Source: Halovulum marinum (GTDB taxonomy: Bacteria > Pseudomonadota > Alphaproteobacteria > Rhodobacterales > Rhodobacteraceae). Taken from it: a stretch of DNA of 64,000 nt. The notes below the pieces were generated by a model that was given only the letters and a program-made list of their open reading frames with translations, ran no database searches and had not been told where the DNA came from. Location of the stretch: NCBI RefSeq assembly GCF_009697225.1, contig NZ_WIND01000001.1, positions 310,001-374,000 of the forward strand. The letters are read 5' to 3'. A program made the translations under genes and the position numbers. Below, piece after piece: positions 56,428 through 64,000 of the stretch; the stretch's first letter is position 1; every line of letters begins with the position of its first letter.

Positions 56428-56791
56428 GAAACCGCGCCCACCGGATTTCGCCGGTCGAGCGGCAACACCGGCGTGCATCTGCACAACGGAACGCCGGCGC
56501 AAAACGCAAGCACTGCGTGTGGTCGGTTTCGCATCGGCAGCAAAGGGGTGGGAGGGGCGGCGCAAGAGCGCCGGCGGCTATCCGGCGATGAGACAAGAAG
56601 TCGCGCTGTGGGGGACAACTTTTCCGGGCGCTTCCGGTATCGGGCCCGGAATCGGCCCTTGCCTTAACAAAGCCTTAATTCGTCTCGCCTTCCGCCTGTG
56701 GATAAGTTTGGGGAAAAACTTTCCCCGGATCCGGGCGGCTTCCGTTTCGGCACGGGGGCTGGCTGTCGGGCCGTCCGCGTCCGTCGCTCAA
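56428..56791. other. Intergenic region with DnaA-box-like site and palindrome
   Basis: No protein is credible in these 364 bp. ACCGG 56440-56444 and CCGGT 56451-56455 form a weak hairpin after the DUF2478 stop. TGTGGATAA at 56697-56705 is a perfect DnaA box (reverse orientation). GGGGAAA at 56710-56716 and TTTCCCC at 56720-56726 form a perfect inverted repeat five bases later. An AT-richer patch precedes them (56664-56690). No replication genes are nearby, so an origin is not claimed. Confidence 0.5.
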
Positions 56792-56953
56792 TCAGCCGTA
56801 GAGAGTACGTATACCTTCGGCGATACTCTGACTTTCCGGCGCCCGGTGGCGACGATCCGAGGTTCGCGGCGTCCGAACGTCGGCCGGTGAATACGACCGA
56901 CCGGTGTTGTCCGTCGGCTCGTGTGGATCCGGTGGCTTCTTGTTGCCGGTCAT
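56792..56953 (-). CDS. Small 53-residue basic protein, unrecognised
   Basis: An ATG at 56953 with a textbook AAGGAG eight bases upstream opens 53 codons ending in TGA at 56792-56794. The peptide is hydrophilic and Pro/Arg-rich with no membrane segment (MTGNKKPPDPHEP at the start, ESQSIAEGIRTLYG at the end). Third-position GC is lower than in neighbouring genes. The good ribosome site and compact end favour a real gene; the function is unknown. It stands alone in the 890-bp gap. Confidence 0.45.
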   Translation of the reverse strand: MTGNKKPPDPHEPTDNTGRSYSPADVRTPRTSDRRHRAPESQSIAEGIRTLYG

Positions 56954-57083
56954 GTCCTGCTCTCCTTCCGTTCACGCATGACTATTAACGCATGCAAATG
57001 TGGCGAAACCCGAGGCCTTGGCCGCCATGATGTGACAATGATGTAGAATGGTTATTACCTCGTTGCCGGATCGCCACTACTCC

Positions 57084-57099
57084 GTGACCGCGCGGTCAC
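57084..57099. promoter_or_regulatory. Perfect 16-bp palindrome GTGACCGCGCGGTCAC
   Basis: The two 8-bp halves are exact reverse complements. It lies in the otherwise gene-free 56954-57317 segment, 131 bp upstream of the small gene's start. It could be an operator for a dimeric regulator or a short terminator stem for the convergent-side transcript. Nothing else was recognised in this segment. Confidence 0.4.
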
Positions 57100-57317
57100 C
57101 ATTGCTCATCTTTCTGGCGAAACTCCTGGCGGAGATTCGCGTTTGACGCTTGCCCGCCGGCACCTTGTCCCGCCGCCCGGCCCGGAGATGCGAATCATCA
57201 TCGCCGCTCCGGTTCGGCGCCTCGTCAGCAAATCAAACGCATGAAAAGAGAATAGGTTGCAGCGGCGGACCGTTGCCGGTCATCGGCGCGCGCGTCCCGC
57301 GATGTGCTCGGCGCCTG

Positions 57318-58385
57318 TCAGCCGCGCATCATGTACTCGGACAGATGGCGCCGCACGATCTCGAACCACTCGCCACTGTCCTTGATCTCGTCGATTCCCT
57401 CGTTCAGCAGCGTCAGGTACTCCTGGGCCTTCGGATTGTTCTTCGAGATCACCACGTGCAGCGTCGCGACGGTGTCCAGCGCATCCTGCTTTACCACCCG
57501 GTCGGCGGCGTCGAGATCGGAGATGACGTCGCGCGCGACATCTTCGGCCAGGGCCACGACGTCTGCCTCCCCCGCCAGCAGCGCCTCGAAGCAGTCCGAG
57601 GGCGTCACCGGCTGCAGCAGGGTCACGTTCGGTTCGACCAGGTCGCGTTCCTCGAGCATGAACGACGAGTACCCGGCCGGCCGGCACAGGCGCGCGCCGA
57701 ACAGATCGCCATGCGACAGCGGCGTGGCGAAGTCGTCGGTGGTGTAGAACCCGATGATCTGCTCGTAGATCGGTTCGGACCAGAACAGGTTGTTGCAGCG
57801 GAACTGCGAGCCCTCGCCCAGCTTCTCGATCACGTCGCAGTTCGGTCGGAACCACGGGAAGCCGAAATCATAGGCGTTGTCGGTCAGCAGCGGCTGAAGA
57901 TGCGCGCCCCAGTCGTTGATGAAGTCGATCTGGTAGTCCTCTGCCGGCCGGACCTTCGACATCGCGGTGTTGACCACCTCGGTCATCATCCCGCCCTGCG
58001 CCTGCTCCTCGTCCGAGAACGGCGCCCAGTCGCTGGCGGTCACGAACCGGATGCCGCCCTTCAGCGGCGGGGGCAGCGGCGCGCTGGTCTCCTCGCGGCG
58101 GATCGGCTCGACGCTCGCCGTCGGCTCGGCGGCGTCCTGCTCCAGGCACGGAATGGTCAGCGGCTGGCCGATCTCGATCGCGCTGGGATTGCGGCCGATC
58201 AGGTCGCGGTTGACGCTGTAGATCAGCCGCCAGCCGTCGTCGTCGCCATAGGCGCGGCGCGAGATCCGGTGCAGCGTGTCGCCGCGCTGCACGCTGTAGA
58301 CCTCGCCGCAGGTGATGTCCTGCGCTGCGGCCGCATCCGCGACGCCGGACAGGATTGCCGCCACGGCCAGGATGGTGAGTTTCAT
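57318..58385 (-). CDS. LysM domain plus SBP3-type periplasmic binding protein
   Basis: The protein is 355 residues from ATG 58385 (GGAGCGAC upstream) with a signal peptide ending DAAAAQ. Residues about 30-85 are a LysM domain (EVYSVQRGDTLHRISRRAYGDDDGWRLIYSVNRDLI, then GQPLTIPC). After a Pro-rich linker comes an amino-acid-type solute-binding domain (GIRFVTASDWAPFSDEEQAQGGMMTEVVNTAM, ending GEWFEIVRRHLSEY). LysM would tether the binding domain to peptidoglycan. No ABC permease is adjacent, so it may sense or scavenge rather than import. Confidence 0.82.
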   Translation of the reverse strand: MKLTILAVAAILSGVADAAAAQDITCGEVYSVQRGDTLHRISRRAYGDDDGWRLIYSVNRDLIGRNPSAIEIGQPLTIPCLEQDAAEPTASVEPIRREETSAPLPPPLKGGIRFVTASDWAPFSDEEQAQGGMMTEVVNTAMSKVRPAEDYQIDFINDWGAHLQPLLTDNAYDFGFPWFRPNCDVIEKLGEGSQFRCNNLFWSEPIYEQIIGFYTTDDFATPLSHGDLFGARLCRPAGYSSFMLEERDLVEPNVTLLQPVTPSDCFEALLAGEADVVALAEDVARDVISDLDAADRVVKQDALDTVATLHVVISKNNPKAQEYLTLLNEGIDEIKDSGEWFEIVRRHLSEYMMRG

Positions 58386-58470
58386 GTGTCGCTCCGTTGC
58401 TGCCTGCTGCCGGTATGAGAGGATCATACCGGACCGTGGCGCCGGCAGCCATGCCGGACCGAACCCCGGT

Positions 58471-59934
58471 TCAGCCCTCGGCCAGCGGCCGCGACCAGAT
58501 CTGCACGGTGATGCCGGCATCCGCGCCGCAGGGCGCCGTCGCCGCGGCATCGGCGGGTAACGCGCGGAAGCCGACGGTCAGACGTTCCTCGATGTCCGGG
58601 TACGAGGCGAACAGCAGCGACAGCAGCTCGCGCGCGGCGGCCGGGCCGTCCTCGCCGTGGCTGACGAACAGCAGTTCCTCGCCCTCGGCGCGCCCGGACC
58701 GGACGTAATCGGCAAGGAATTCCAGTTCCAGCCGGTCGCGCGCGTCGAGCGGCTCCGTCCCCTCGCGCAGGCGGAACGTCGTGCTCAGCCGCCGCGCCTC
58801 GTCGCCGGCCCAATCCGGAGCGGGAAGCCGGTCCGGTCCGGCTTCGGGTCGCAGGTCGATGTAACCGGCCAGCGCCAGGATTTCCTGACCGGCCGATGTC
58901 TGGGCGAAATCCACCATCCCGCGCGCATGGACCGAGATGTCGCCCTTCGCCGCGTAGACGTAGACGGCGCTGCCCAGCGGGTATTCCCCGGTCTTCACCG
59001 TAAAGGCGGTCGGCGGCACCGCGGTGCCGCAGGCGTCGAGGATCGGCAGCGGGTCGCGGTCGACGATCGCGCCAAGATCGGTGAAGCCGATGCTGTTGGG
59101 GAAGGTCGCAACCGCGGCGTTGAGGCTTTCGTCCGAATCGAGGGCGATGACATCGTCGCGGAACGCGGCGTCGCGCGGACGCAGAAGCAGCGTGTCGATG
59201 ATCTCGCGCAGGTCCGCGCCCTCTTCGCGGGTGAACACGCTGATCGGCAGGTCGCTGCCGCCAACCTCGGACCAGTTCCGGATGTCGCCGGACAGGATCG
59301 CCGCCAGCTGGTCCGGCGACAGCGCGTCGACCCCGGCCTGCGCCCCGGTGGTGACCGCGATGGCGTCGAGCGCCAGGATCCGCTCGAGCTTCAGGCGGTG
59401 CAGCGCGGCCGCGTCGCGGCCGGTGATCTCCGCGGCCTCTTCCGCGCTCGCCTGGCGGTGGCTGAACACGAGGCTGGCCTCGCCGCGGGCCAGGTCGGCG
59501 AAGGCGGCCGCGCCGTCGCGTTCCACCAGTTCCACGTCGACGATCGATTCGCCCTGGTACGAGAGCAGTTCGTACAGCGCGTTGCCGTCGGCGGTGGTGC
59601 CCCGGCTGATATCGGTGTCGACGCCCAGGCTGTAGGCATCCAGAAGCTCCGGCACCAGCAGGCGCTGAACCAGCGGGCCGCCGGCGATCTTGAATGCCGA
59701 CGCCACCTCGTTCACGTCGGGACAGGCCGCCCCGACGCAGGTCACCTCGTCCGCCGGAAAGGTCAGCGTGCCCAGGCTGCTGCGCAGCGTGTAGCGCGCG
59801 CCGTCGAAGGCCAGCAACTCGCCCCGGAAGTCGAACAGGCCGTTGGTGGTGACAAGCTGAACCTCCTCCGCGGCCGCCGGCGCGGACGCCATCGCTCCGA
59901 GGACCAGCAGCACAAACATTCTCGCCGTGCGCAT
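58471..59934 (-). CDS. PstS-like binding protein with C-terminal OmpA-like region
   Basis: The protein is 487 residues from ATG 59934 with a signal peptide (MRTARMFVLLVLGAMASAPAAAE). A short N-terminal module (LVTTNGLFDFRGELLAFDG, then CVGAACP) precedes a PBP-like-2 domain of the phosphate-binding type (FKIAGGPLVQRLLVPELL, then LSPDQLAAILSGDIRNWSEVGG). The C-terminal 110 residues (LREGTEPLDARDRLELEFLADYV) look like a divergent OmpA/peptidoglycan-binding domain. Like its downstream neighbour, it joins a ligand domain to a wall-binding one; no transporter genes accompany it. Confidence 0.75.
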   Translation of the reverse strand: MRTARMFVLLVLGAMASAPAAAEEVQLVTTNGLFDFRGELLAFDGARYTLRSSLGTLTFPADEVTCVGAACPDVNEVASAFKIAGGPLVQRLLVPELLDAYSLGVDTDISRGTTADGNALYELLSYQGESIVDVELVERDGAAAFADLARGEASLVFSHRQASAEEAAEITGRDAAALHRLKLERILALDAIAVTTGAQAGVDALSPDQLAAILSGDIRNWSEVGGSDLPISVFTREEGADLREIIDTLLLRPRDAAFRDDVIALDSDESLNAAVATFPNSIGFTDLGAIVDRDPLPILDACGTAVPPTAFTVKTGEYPLGSAVYVYAAKGDISVHARGMVDFAQTSAGQEILALAGYIDLRPEAGPDRLPAPDWAGDEARRLSTTFRLREGTEPLDARDRLELEFLADYVRSGRAEGEELLFVSHGEDGPAAARELLSLLFASYPDIEERLTVGFRALPADAAATAPCGADAGITVQIWSRPLAEG

Positions 59935-60155
59935 GTACCCCAACTCCCCCTCATCCGCGCCGGTCGTTCCCGCAGTATGCGCGATTTCCGGCACCGGCTA
60001 CCGACCAAACATATCGCGTTCTTCGAATTCTAGGTCCGTCTAGTTGGCAAAACTTTGGCAACAAAGCGGTGCGCCCGCCTCGTTCCGCATATCCTGCCGC
60101 GGCCGGGTTAATTTTTTCATGCCCGAGCCGCGCGATTCTGCGCGCAGCCGCCGCG

Positions 60156-60659
60156 TCAGCAGCCCTCGTCCGGCAGGTGCGGCCCGTCGACCAGCGGCCA
60201 GACCCGGTCGCCGACCTCGATTCGGCCGGGACGAATCACTTCGGCGATCATGCCGCCGTGGCCGCGCACCGCGGCGTAGCCGCCGTGGCCCAGGGCCTCC
60301 TCCATCCGCGAGCACGGCGCGCAGGGGCCGGTTATGGCGAGGACGAGTTCGCCGATCCTGATCCGGCGGTCGCGCAGCGCCAGCAGGTTGATCCCGGCGA
60401 CCGCCAGGTTCCGGCGCAGATCGGCATAGACGACGCGGTCGTTCGCCGCCAGCGCCCGGATCACCGGCAGATGTTCGGCCTGGATCAAGGTGATGGCGCG
60501 CTTGCCGGGGCGCTGGCGGTGATCGCCCGCCAGCCCGCTCTCGGTCACCTCCACCGCCGAGGGGCACTGCACCGGCGCCCGGCGCGCCGGTCTGACGCCG
60601 ATCCAGACCAGAAGACCGGGGCGCGCGGCGCGGGAGGTAAGCTCGGTCACCGTCAGCAT
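60156..60659 (-). CDS. MOSC domain protein
   Basis: The protein is 167 residues, essentially one MOSC domain. [13 protein letters not shown] begins the barrel, followed by [26 protein letters not shown], a [16 protein letters not shown] strand and [14 protein letters not shown], which carries the cysteine that MOSC proteins use for sulphur or cofactor binding. MOSC proteins bind or use molybdenum cofactor; the specific reaction is unknown. It is divergent from rimO. Confidence 0.88.
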   Translation of the reverse strand: MLTVTELTSRAARPGLLVWIGVRPARRAPVQCPSAVEVTESGLAGDHRQRPGKRAITLIQAEHLPVIRALAANDRVVYADLRRNLAVAGINLLALRDRRIRIGELVLAITGPCAPCSRMEEALGHGGYAAVRGHGGMIAEVIRPGRIEVGDRVWPLVDGPHLPDEGC

Positions 60660-60733
60660 GGCACCCGGCTATCGCCCGCCGCGCCGCGAGGCAATGCTTT
60701 TCAACCGCGCGCAAAGCGGATACTGCGCGCGGG

Positions 60734-62125
60734 ATGAGCACCAACCCGCCCGATCTGCGCCCCGACCTGGCCGCCGCCCGCCTGACCGAGCCCGCCCCGC
60801 GGCAGGGTCAGCCGCGCATCGGCATGGTCAGCCTGGGCTGCCCGAAGGCGCTGGTCGACAGCGAGCGGATCCTGACCCGGCTGCGCGCCGAGGGCTATGC
60901 GATCTCGCCCGACTACGCCGGCGCCGAGGCCGTGATCGTGAACACCTGCGGCTTTCTCGACAGCGCCAAGGCCGAGAGCTTGGAGGCGATCGGCGAGGCG
61001 CTGAGCGAGAATGGCCGCGTCATCGTCACCGGCTGCCTGGGCGCCGAGCCGGACTACATCACCGGCGCGCACCCGTCGGTGCTGGCGGTCACCGGGCCGC
61101 AGCAGTACGAGCAGGTGCTGGACGCGGTCCACGCCGCGGTGCCGCCGGCGCCCGACCCGTTCATCGACCTGCTGCCCGCGCGCGGCGTGTCGCTGACGCC
61201 CCGGCACTACAGCTATGTGAAGATCTCGGAGGGCTGTAACCACAAGTGCAGGTTCTGCATCATCCCCGACATGCGCGGCCGGCTGGTCTCGCGCCCCGCG
61301 CACGCGGTGCTGCGCGAGGCCGAGAAGCTGGTCGCGGCCGGGGTGAAGGAGCTGCTGGTGATCAGCCAGGACACCTCGGCCTACGGCGTGGACCGCAAGC
61401 ACGACGCGCATCCGTGGAAGGACGGCGAGGTGCGCAGCCACGTCACCGACCTGGCGCGCGAGCTGGGCCGGCTGGGCGCCTGGGTGCGGCTGCACTACGT
61501 CTATCCCTACCCGCATGTGCGCCAGCTGATCCCGCTGATGGCCGATCCGGCGAACGGCGTGCTGCCCTACCTGGACATCCCGTTCCAGCACGCCCACCCG
61601 GATGTGCTGCGGCGCATGGCCCGCCCGGCGAAAAGCGCCGACACCCTGGCCGAGATCGCCCGCTGGCGCGCCGATTGCCCGGACATCACCCTGCGCTCGA
61701 CCTTCATCGTCGGCTATCCCGGCGAGACCGAGGAAGAGTTCCGGTACCTGCTGGACTGGCTGGGCGAGGCGCGGCTCGATCGGGTCGGCTGCTTCCAGTA
61801 CGAGAACGTCGCCGGCGCCCGCTCGAACGATCTGCCCGGCCATGTGCCGGCCGAGGTCAGGCAGGACCGCTGGAACCGGTTCATGGAGGTCGCGCAGGCG
61901 ATCTCGGCCGAGAAGCTGGCGGCCAGGGTCGGCCGGCGCATGACCGTGATCGTCGACGAGGTCGACGCCGAGGCCGCGACCTGCCGCACCATGGCCGACG
62001 CGCCCGAGATCGACGGCAACCTGTTCATCGACGAGGGCTTCGAGGCCCTCGCCCCCGGCGACATGGTCGAGGTCGTGGTGGACGAGTCCGGCGACTACGA
62101 CCTCTGGGGCCGGCTGGCCGGCTGA
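60734..62125 (+). CDS. rimO: Ribosomal protein S12 methylthiotransferase RimO
   Basis: The protein is 463 residues. The N-terminal UPF0004 domain has [27 protein letters not shown] and TGCLGAEPD, which give one cluster. The radical-SAM motif GCNHKCRFC (Cys168, Cys172, Cys175) binds the second cluster. A C-terminal TRAM domain follows. [13 protein letters not shown] and YVYPYPHV favour RimO over MiaB. It methylthiolates an aspartate of S12. Confidence 0.96.
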   Translation: MSTNPPDLRPDLAAARLTEPAPRQGQPRIGMVSLGCPKALVDSERILTRLRAEGYAISPDYAGAEAVIVNTCGFLDSAKAESLEAIGEALSENGRVIVTGCLGAEPDYITGAHPSVLAVTGPQQYEQVLDAVHAAVPPAPDPFIDLLPARGVSLTPRHYSYVKISEGCNHKCRFCIIPDMRGRLVSRPAHAVLREAEKLVAAGVKELLVISQDTSAYGVDRKHDAHPWKDGEVRSHVTDLARELGRLGAWVRLHYVYPYPHVRQLIPLMADPANGVLPYLDIPFQHAHPDVLRRMARPAKSADTLAEIARWRADCPDITLRSTFIVGYPGETEEEFRYLLDWLGEARLDRVGCFQYENVAGARSNDLPGHVPAEVRQDRWNRFMEVAQAISAEKLAARVGRRMTVIVDEVDAEAATCRTMADAPEIDGNLFIDEGFEALAPGDMVEVVVDESGDYDLWGRLAG

Positions 62126-62129
62126 GGGT

Positions 62130-62837
62130 TCAGCGCCCCACCGACCGCCGCACGGCATCCATCCGGTCCGCGTTGGGCGGGTGGCTGCCCAGGAAGCGGT
62201 TGCCGGGGTCGGGGATGCGGGTGAAGTATTCGGCGCCGCGGATCGGATTGAAACCCGCCCGCTGCGCGATCTGCGCGCCCAGCGAATCCGCCTGCAGCTC
62301 GAAATCCTTCGAGAACCGCCGCGAGCCGACGAAGCCGCCCAGCTGGCCGGCGGTGTCGACGCCGGAGGTGTCCGCGCCGACGACGGTGGCCAGGATCGCG
62401 CCGATCGCGGCGCCCGCGGTCGCGGTGGCCTGCGCCCGCGGAATGTGGCCGCGGATGTGGTGCGCGGCCTCGTGGCCCATGATGAACGCCAGCTCGTCCG
62501 AGTTCTGCGCGTCGACGATCAGCGGCAGGGTGAAGATCAGCACCGGCCGGCCGTTCTCGACCGTCTGGTAGGCGTTGGGCGGGGCGTTGCGGCTTTGATC
62601 GACGACGATCCTGAAATCGCAGTTCATCCGCGGGTTGCGCGCGCGGCAGGTCGACTCGGCGACCGGCTCGACCCGGCGCACGACGCCGGAAAAGCTGTCG
62701 AGCCTGCGCTGCACCTCGGCGGCGGTGGCCGTGCGGCTGGTCTGCTGCGGACGCACGGTCTGCGGCCCGCCGGTCTGCACCACCACCGGGGCGCAGCCTG
62801 CCAGCAGCAGGGTCAGGACGGCGAATATCCGGGTCAT
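62130..62837 (-). CDS. M48-family metalloprotease, lipoprotein
   Basis: The protein is 235 residues from ATG 62837 (AGGAA upstream). The signal sequence ends in a lipobox LLAGC, so it should be lipid-anchored. The zinc motif HEAAH appears in ELAFIMGHEAAHHIRGHIPRA. The third ligand is probably the Glu in FSKDFELQADSLGAQIAQRAGF, followed by FTRIPDPGNRFLGSHPPNADRM, where PPNADR is typical of M48 periplasmic proteases (BepA/LoiP-like). Likely role: quality control of envelope proteins. Confidence 0.9.
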   Translation of the reverse strand: MTRIFAVLTLLLAGCAPVVVQTGGPQTVRPQQTSRTATAAEVQRRLDSFSGVVRRVEPVAESTCRARNPRMNCDFRIVVDQSRNAPPNAYQTVENGRPVLIFTLPLIVDAQNSDELAFIMGHEAAHHIRGHIPRAQATATAGAAIGAILATVVGADTSGVDTAGQLGGFVGSRRFSKDFELQADSLGAQIAQRAGFNPIRGAEYFTRIPDPGNRFLGSHPPNADRMDAVRRSVGR

Positions 62838-62954
62838 TCTCGATTCCTGTTCATTGGCCTTATCCCCATCAGATATTCCGTGGCGCCGCGCTGGCAAAGA
62901 TGCTGCGTGATGTGCGGGCTTGCAAAGCGCGGATCAGCGCATAGGCTCGGCCGC

Positions 62955-63194
62955 ATGTTTACCATCGAGCACGAATTCGACGCGTCGGTCATCACCCTGG
63001 TCGACGACAACGCGACCCCGGGCGCCGAGGACGTCACCATCACCTGCTTCGACGATTCGGTGACGCTCGAGCAGCTGGACGTGCAGAGCGGCGAGGTGAT
63101 GCGCGTGGTGCTGACCATGGCGCAGGTCGAGGACCTGCGCGCCGCGCTCGACCTGCCCGAGGGCGCCTATGTGCGCCGCCCGGCGGGGGGCTGA
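62955..63194 (+). CDS. Small acidic protein, unrecognised
   Basis: The protein is 79 residues, acidic, no signal peptide. MFTIEHEFDASVITLVDDN is followed by EDVTITCFDDSVTLEQLD and VVLTMAQVEDLRAALDLPEGAYV, which reads as a compact beta-rich domain with a helix. I do not recognise a named family. The last 28 bases overlap the convergent DUF167 gene. Confidence 0.65.
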   Translation: MFTIEHEFDASVITLVDDNATPGAEDVTITCFDDSVTLEQLDVQSGEVMRVVLTMAQVEDLRAALDLPEGAYVRRPAGG

Positions 63195-63463
63195 TCCCGC
63201 ACCCGGAAGACCTTGTCGCGGGCGGCCGCGCCGCGCACCAGCTCCAGCGCCGACTTCGGGCATCCCAGGGCCCGCGCGATCAGCCGGATCACCGCCGCGT
63301 TCGCCCTGCCGCCCTCGGCCGGGGCGGTGACCCGCACCGCCAGGCGATCGCCGCAGGCCGCCACCGCGTCGCGCCCGGCGCCGGCGCTCACCCGCACCTG
63401 CAGCAGCCCAGTGCCGTCCAGCAGCGCGCCGATCTCGGCAGCCATCGCGCCTCGCGTTGACAT
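63167..63463 (-). CDS. DUF167 family protein (YggU-like)
   Basis: The protein is 98 residues. LLQVRVSAGAGRDAVAACGDRLAVRVTAPAEGGRANAAVIRLIARALGCPKSALELVRGAAARDKVFRV contains the DUF167 pattern, with its 'vtApp.eGkAN..li..la..l' core. GGAGCGGGGA lies directly before the ATG at 63463. Small cytosolic protein of unknown function; divergent from cobS with a 116-bp gap. Confidence 0.9.
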   Translation of the reverse strand: MSTRGAMAAEIGALLDGTGLLQVRVSAGAGRDAVAACGDRLAVRVTAPAEGGRANAAVIRLIARALGCPKSALELVRGAAARDKVFRVRDQPPAGRRT

Positions 63464-63579
63464 TCCCCGCTCCGCTGCCTTCAGTGATCCCTCGCCCGGC
63501 CGATGCTGCCGTGCCGCCCGCCCGTGTCGCGACTGTATCGCGCAGCCCGTCCAAGTCGATCCCCAAGGACCGCCCGCCG

Positions 63580-64000
63580 ATGCCTCCCGCCGGAACCGAG
63601 TTCCACCACGCCCTCAACGCGCTCCGTTTCCTGACCCGGCTGCCGGTGCCGGCGGGCGGGATCGGCGACTGGAGCCTGGCGCGCGCCGCGCGCTGGTTCC
63701 CGCTGGCCGGGCTGGTGGTGGGGGTGCTGGCGGGCGCGGCCTGGTGGCTGGCAAGCGCCATCGGCCTGCCGCCGCTGGCCGCCGCCGGACTGGCGCTGAC
63801 GGTGCAGGCGCTGCTGACCGGCGGTCTGCACGAGGACGGGCTGGCCGACCTCGCCGACGGGCTGGGCAGCGGCGCCGGGCGCGCGCGCGCGCTGGAGATC
63901 ATGCGCGACAGCCGGATCGGCGCGCACGGGGCGCTGGCGCTGGGCCTGTCGCTGCTGCTGCGCACGGCGGCGCTGGCGGCGCTGGCGCCCGCGGCCGGCC
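63580..64000 (+). CDS. cobS: Adenosylcobinamide-GDP ribazoletransferase CobS (truncated by window edge)
   Basis: The first 140 residues are visible. FLTRLPVPAGG near the start, the metal-binding motif GGLHEDGLADLADGLGSG and EIMRDSRIGAHGALALGLSLLLR are diagnostic for CobS/CobV. Several membrane segments begin after residue 30. It joins alpha-ribazole phosphate to adenosylcobinamide-GDP in the last steps of B12 synthesis. No cobalamin riboswitch is seen in the 116-bp upstream gap. Confidence 0.93.
   Translation, partial: MPPAGTEFHHALNALRFLTRLPVPAGGIGDWSLARAARWFPLAGLVVGVLAGAAWWLASAIGLPPLAAAGLALTVQALLTGGLHEDGLADLADGLGSGAGRARALEIMRDSRIGAHGALALGLSLLLRTAALAALAPAAG

Noticed and set aside
56697-56726. 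Chromosomal replication origin
   Set aside because: Only one perfect DnaA box is present and there are no dnaA, hemE, parAB or similar origin-linked genes in the window.
42595-57317. Duplicated tRNA-Glu 3' end as an att site
   Set aside because: I scanned for a second copy of the T-arm/acceptor sequence near the far end of the nar block and saw none; no integrase gene is present.
63464-63579. Cobalamin riboswitch upstream of cobS
   Set aside because: The gap is only 116 bp and lacks the B12-box pattern.

Overview
The window is a very GC-rich chromosomal segment. Gene content and gene order point to an alphaproteobacterium of the Rhodobacterales (Paracoccus/Rhodobacter-like). The evidence is a narR-narKGHJI locus with a fused NarK1-NarK2 transporter, a hom-glpX-recJ string, a PAN/alpha-2-macroglobulin plus pbpC pair, and a LivFGHM transporter. 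Most genes sit in tight operons with ATGA or GTGA stop/start overlaps.

Layout. 1-5.8 kb: the tail of an MFS transporter, then a branched-chain amino acid type ABC transporter (binding protein, livG, livF, livH, livM). 5.8-10.2 kb: a Bcr/CflA-type exporter, a LysR regulator and a divergent accessory cluster (an unrecognised protein, a GNAT acetyltransferase, an isochorismatase-fold protein lacking its catalytic cysteine, and a 57-residue protein). 10.2-10.8 kb: a gene-free stretch rich in hairpins that may encode a structured RNA. 10.8-18.3 kb: pbpC and a giant PAN/alpha-2-macroglobulin protein. 18.4-22.9 kb: an ABC exporter of the LolD/FtsX kind with an AttH/CrtC-like partner and a DUF2237 protein. 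23-30.9 kb: a leucine/isovalerate degradation operon (isovaleryl-CoA dehydrogenase, methylcrotonyl-CoA carboxylase subunits, HMG-CoA lyase, enoyl-CoA hydratase) with three unrelated genes embedded in it. 31-42.5 kb: hisB-hisH, a Tat-exported multicopper oxidase, PHA synthase, alaC, an RraB-like protein, hom, glpX and recJ.

42.6-56.4 kb: a tRNA-Glu gene, a short remnant that looks like the end of NnrS, then a complete respiratory nitrate reductase locus. It comprises narR (divergent), FNR-type boxes, fused narK, narG, narH, narJ, narI, a PpiC-type isomerase, moeA and a DUF2478 gene. NarK brings nitrate in and nitrite out, NarGHI is the membrane quinol-nitrate oxidoreductase, NarJ and probably the isomerase assist assembly, and MoeA supplies molybdenum to the cofactor. 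By eye, third-position GC bias here is milder than in the flanks, consistent with an acquired or mobile block, but no att repeat was found.

56.4-64 kb: a long intergenic region with a small gene, a DnaA-box-like site and two palindromes. It is followed by two chimeric periplasmic binding proteins (LysM plus SBP3; PstS-like plus an OmpA-like tail), a MOSC protein, rimO, an M48 lipoprotein protease, a small acidic protein, a DUF167 protein and the start of cobS.

No CRISPR array, intact insertion sequence, prophage or rRNA operon was seen. The best candidates for something undescribed are the 8.2-10.2 kb cluster and the hairpin-rich region that follows it. All assignments rest on reading motifs by eye.
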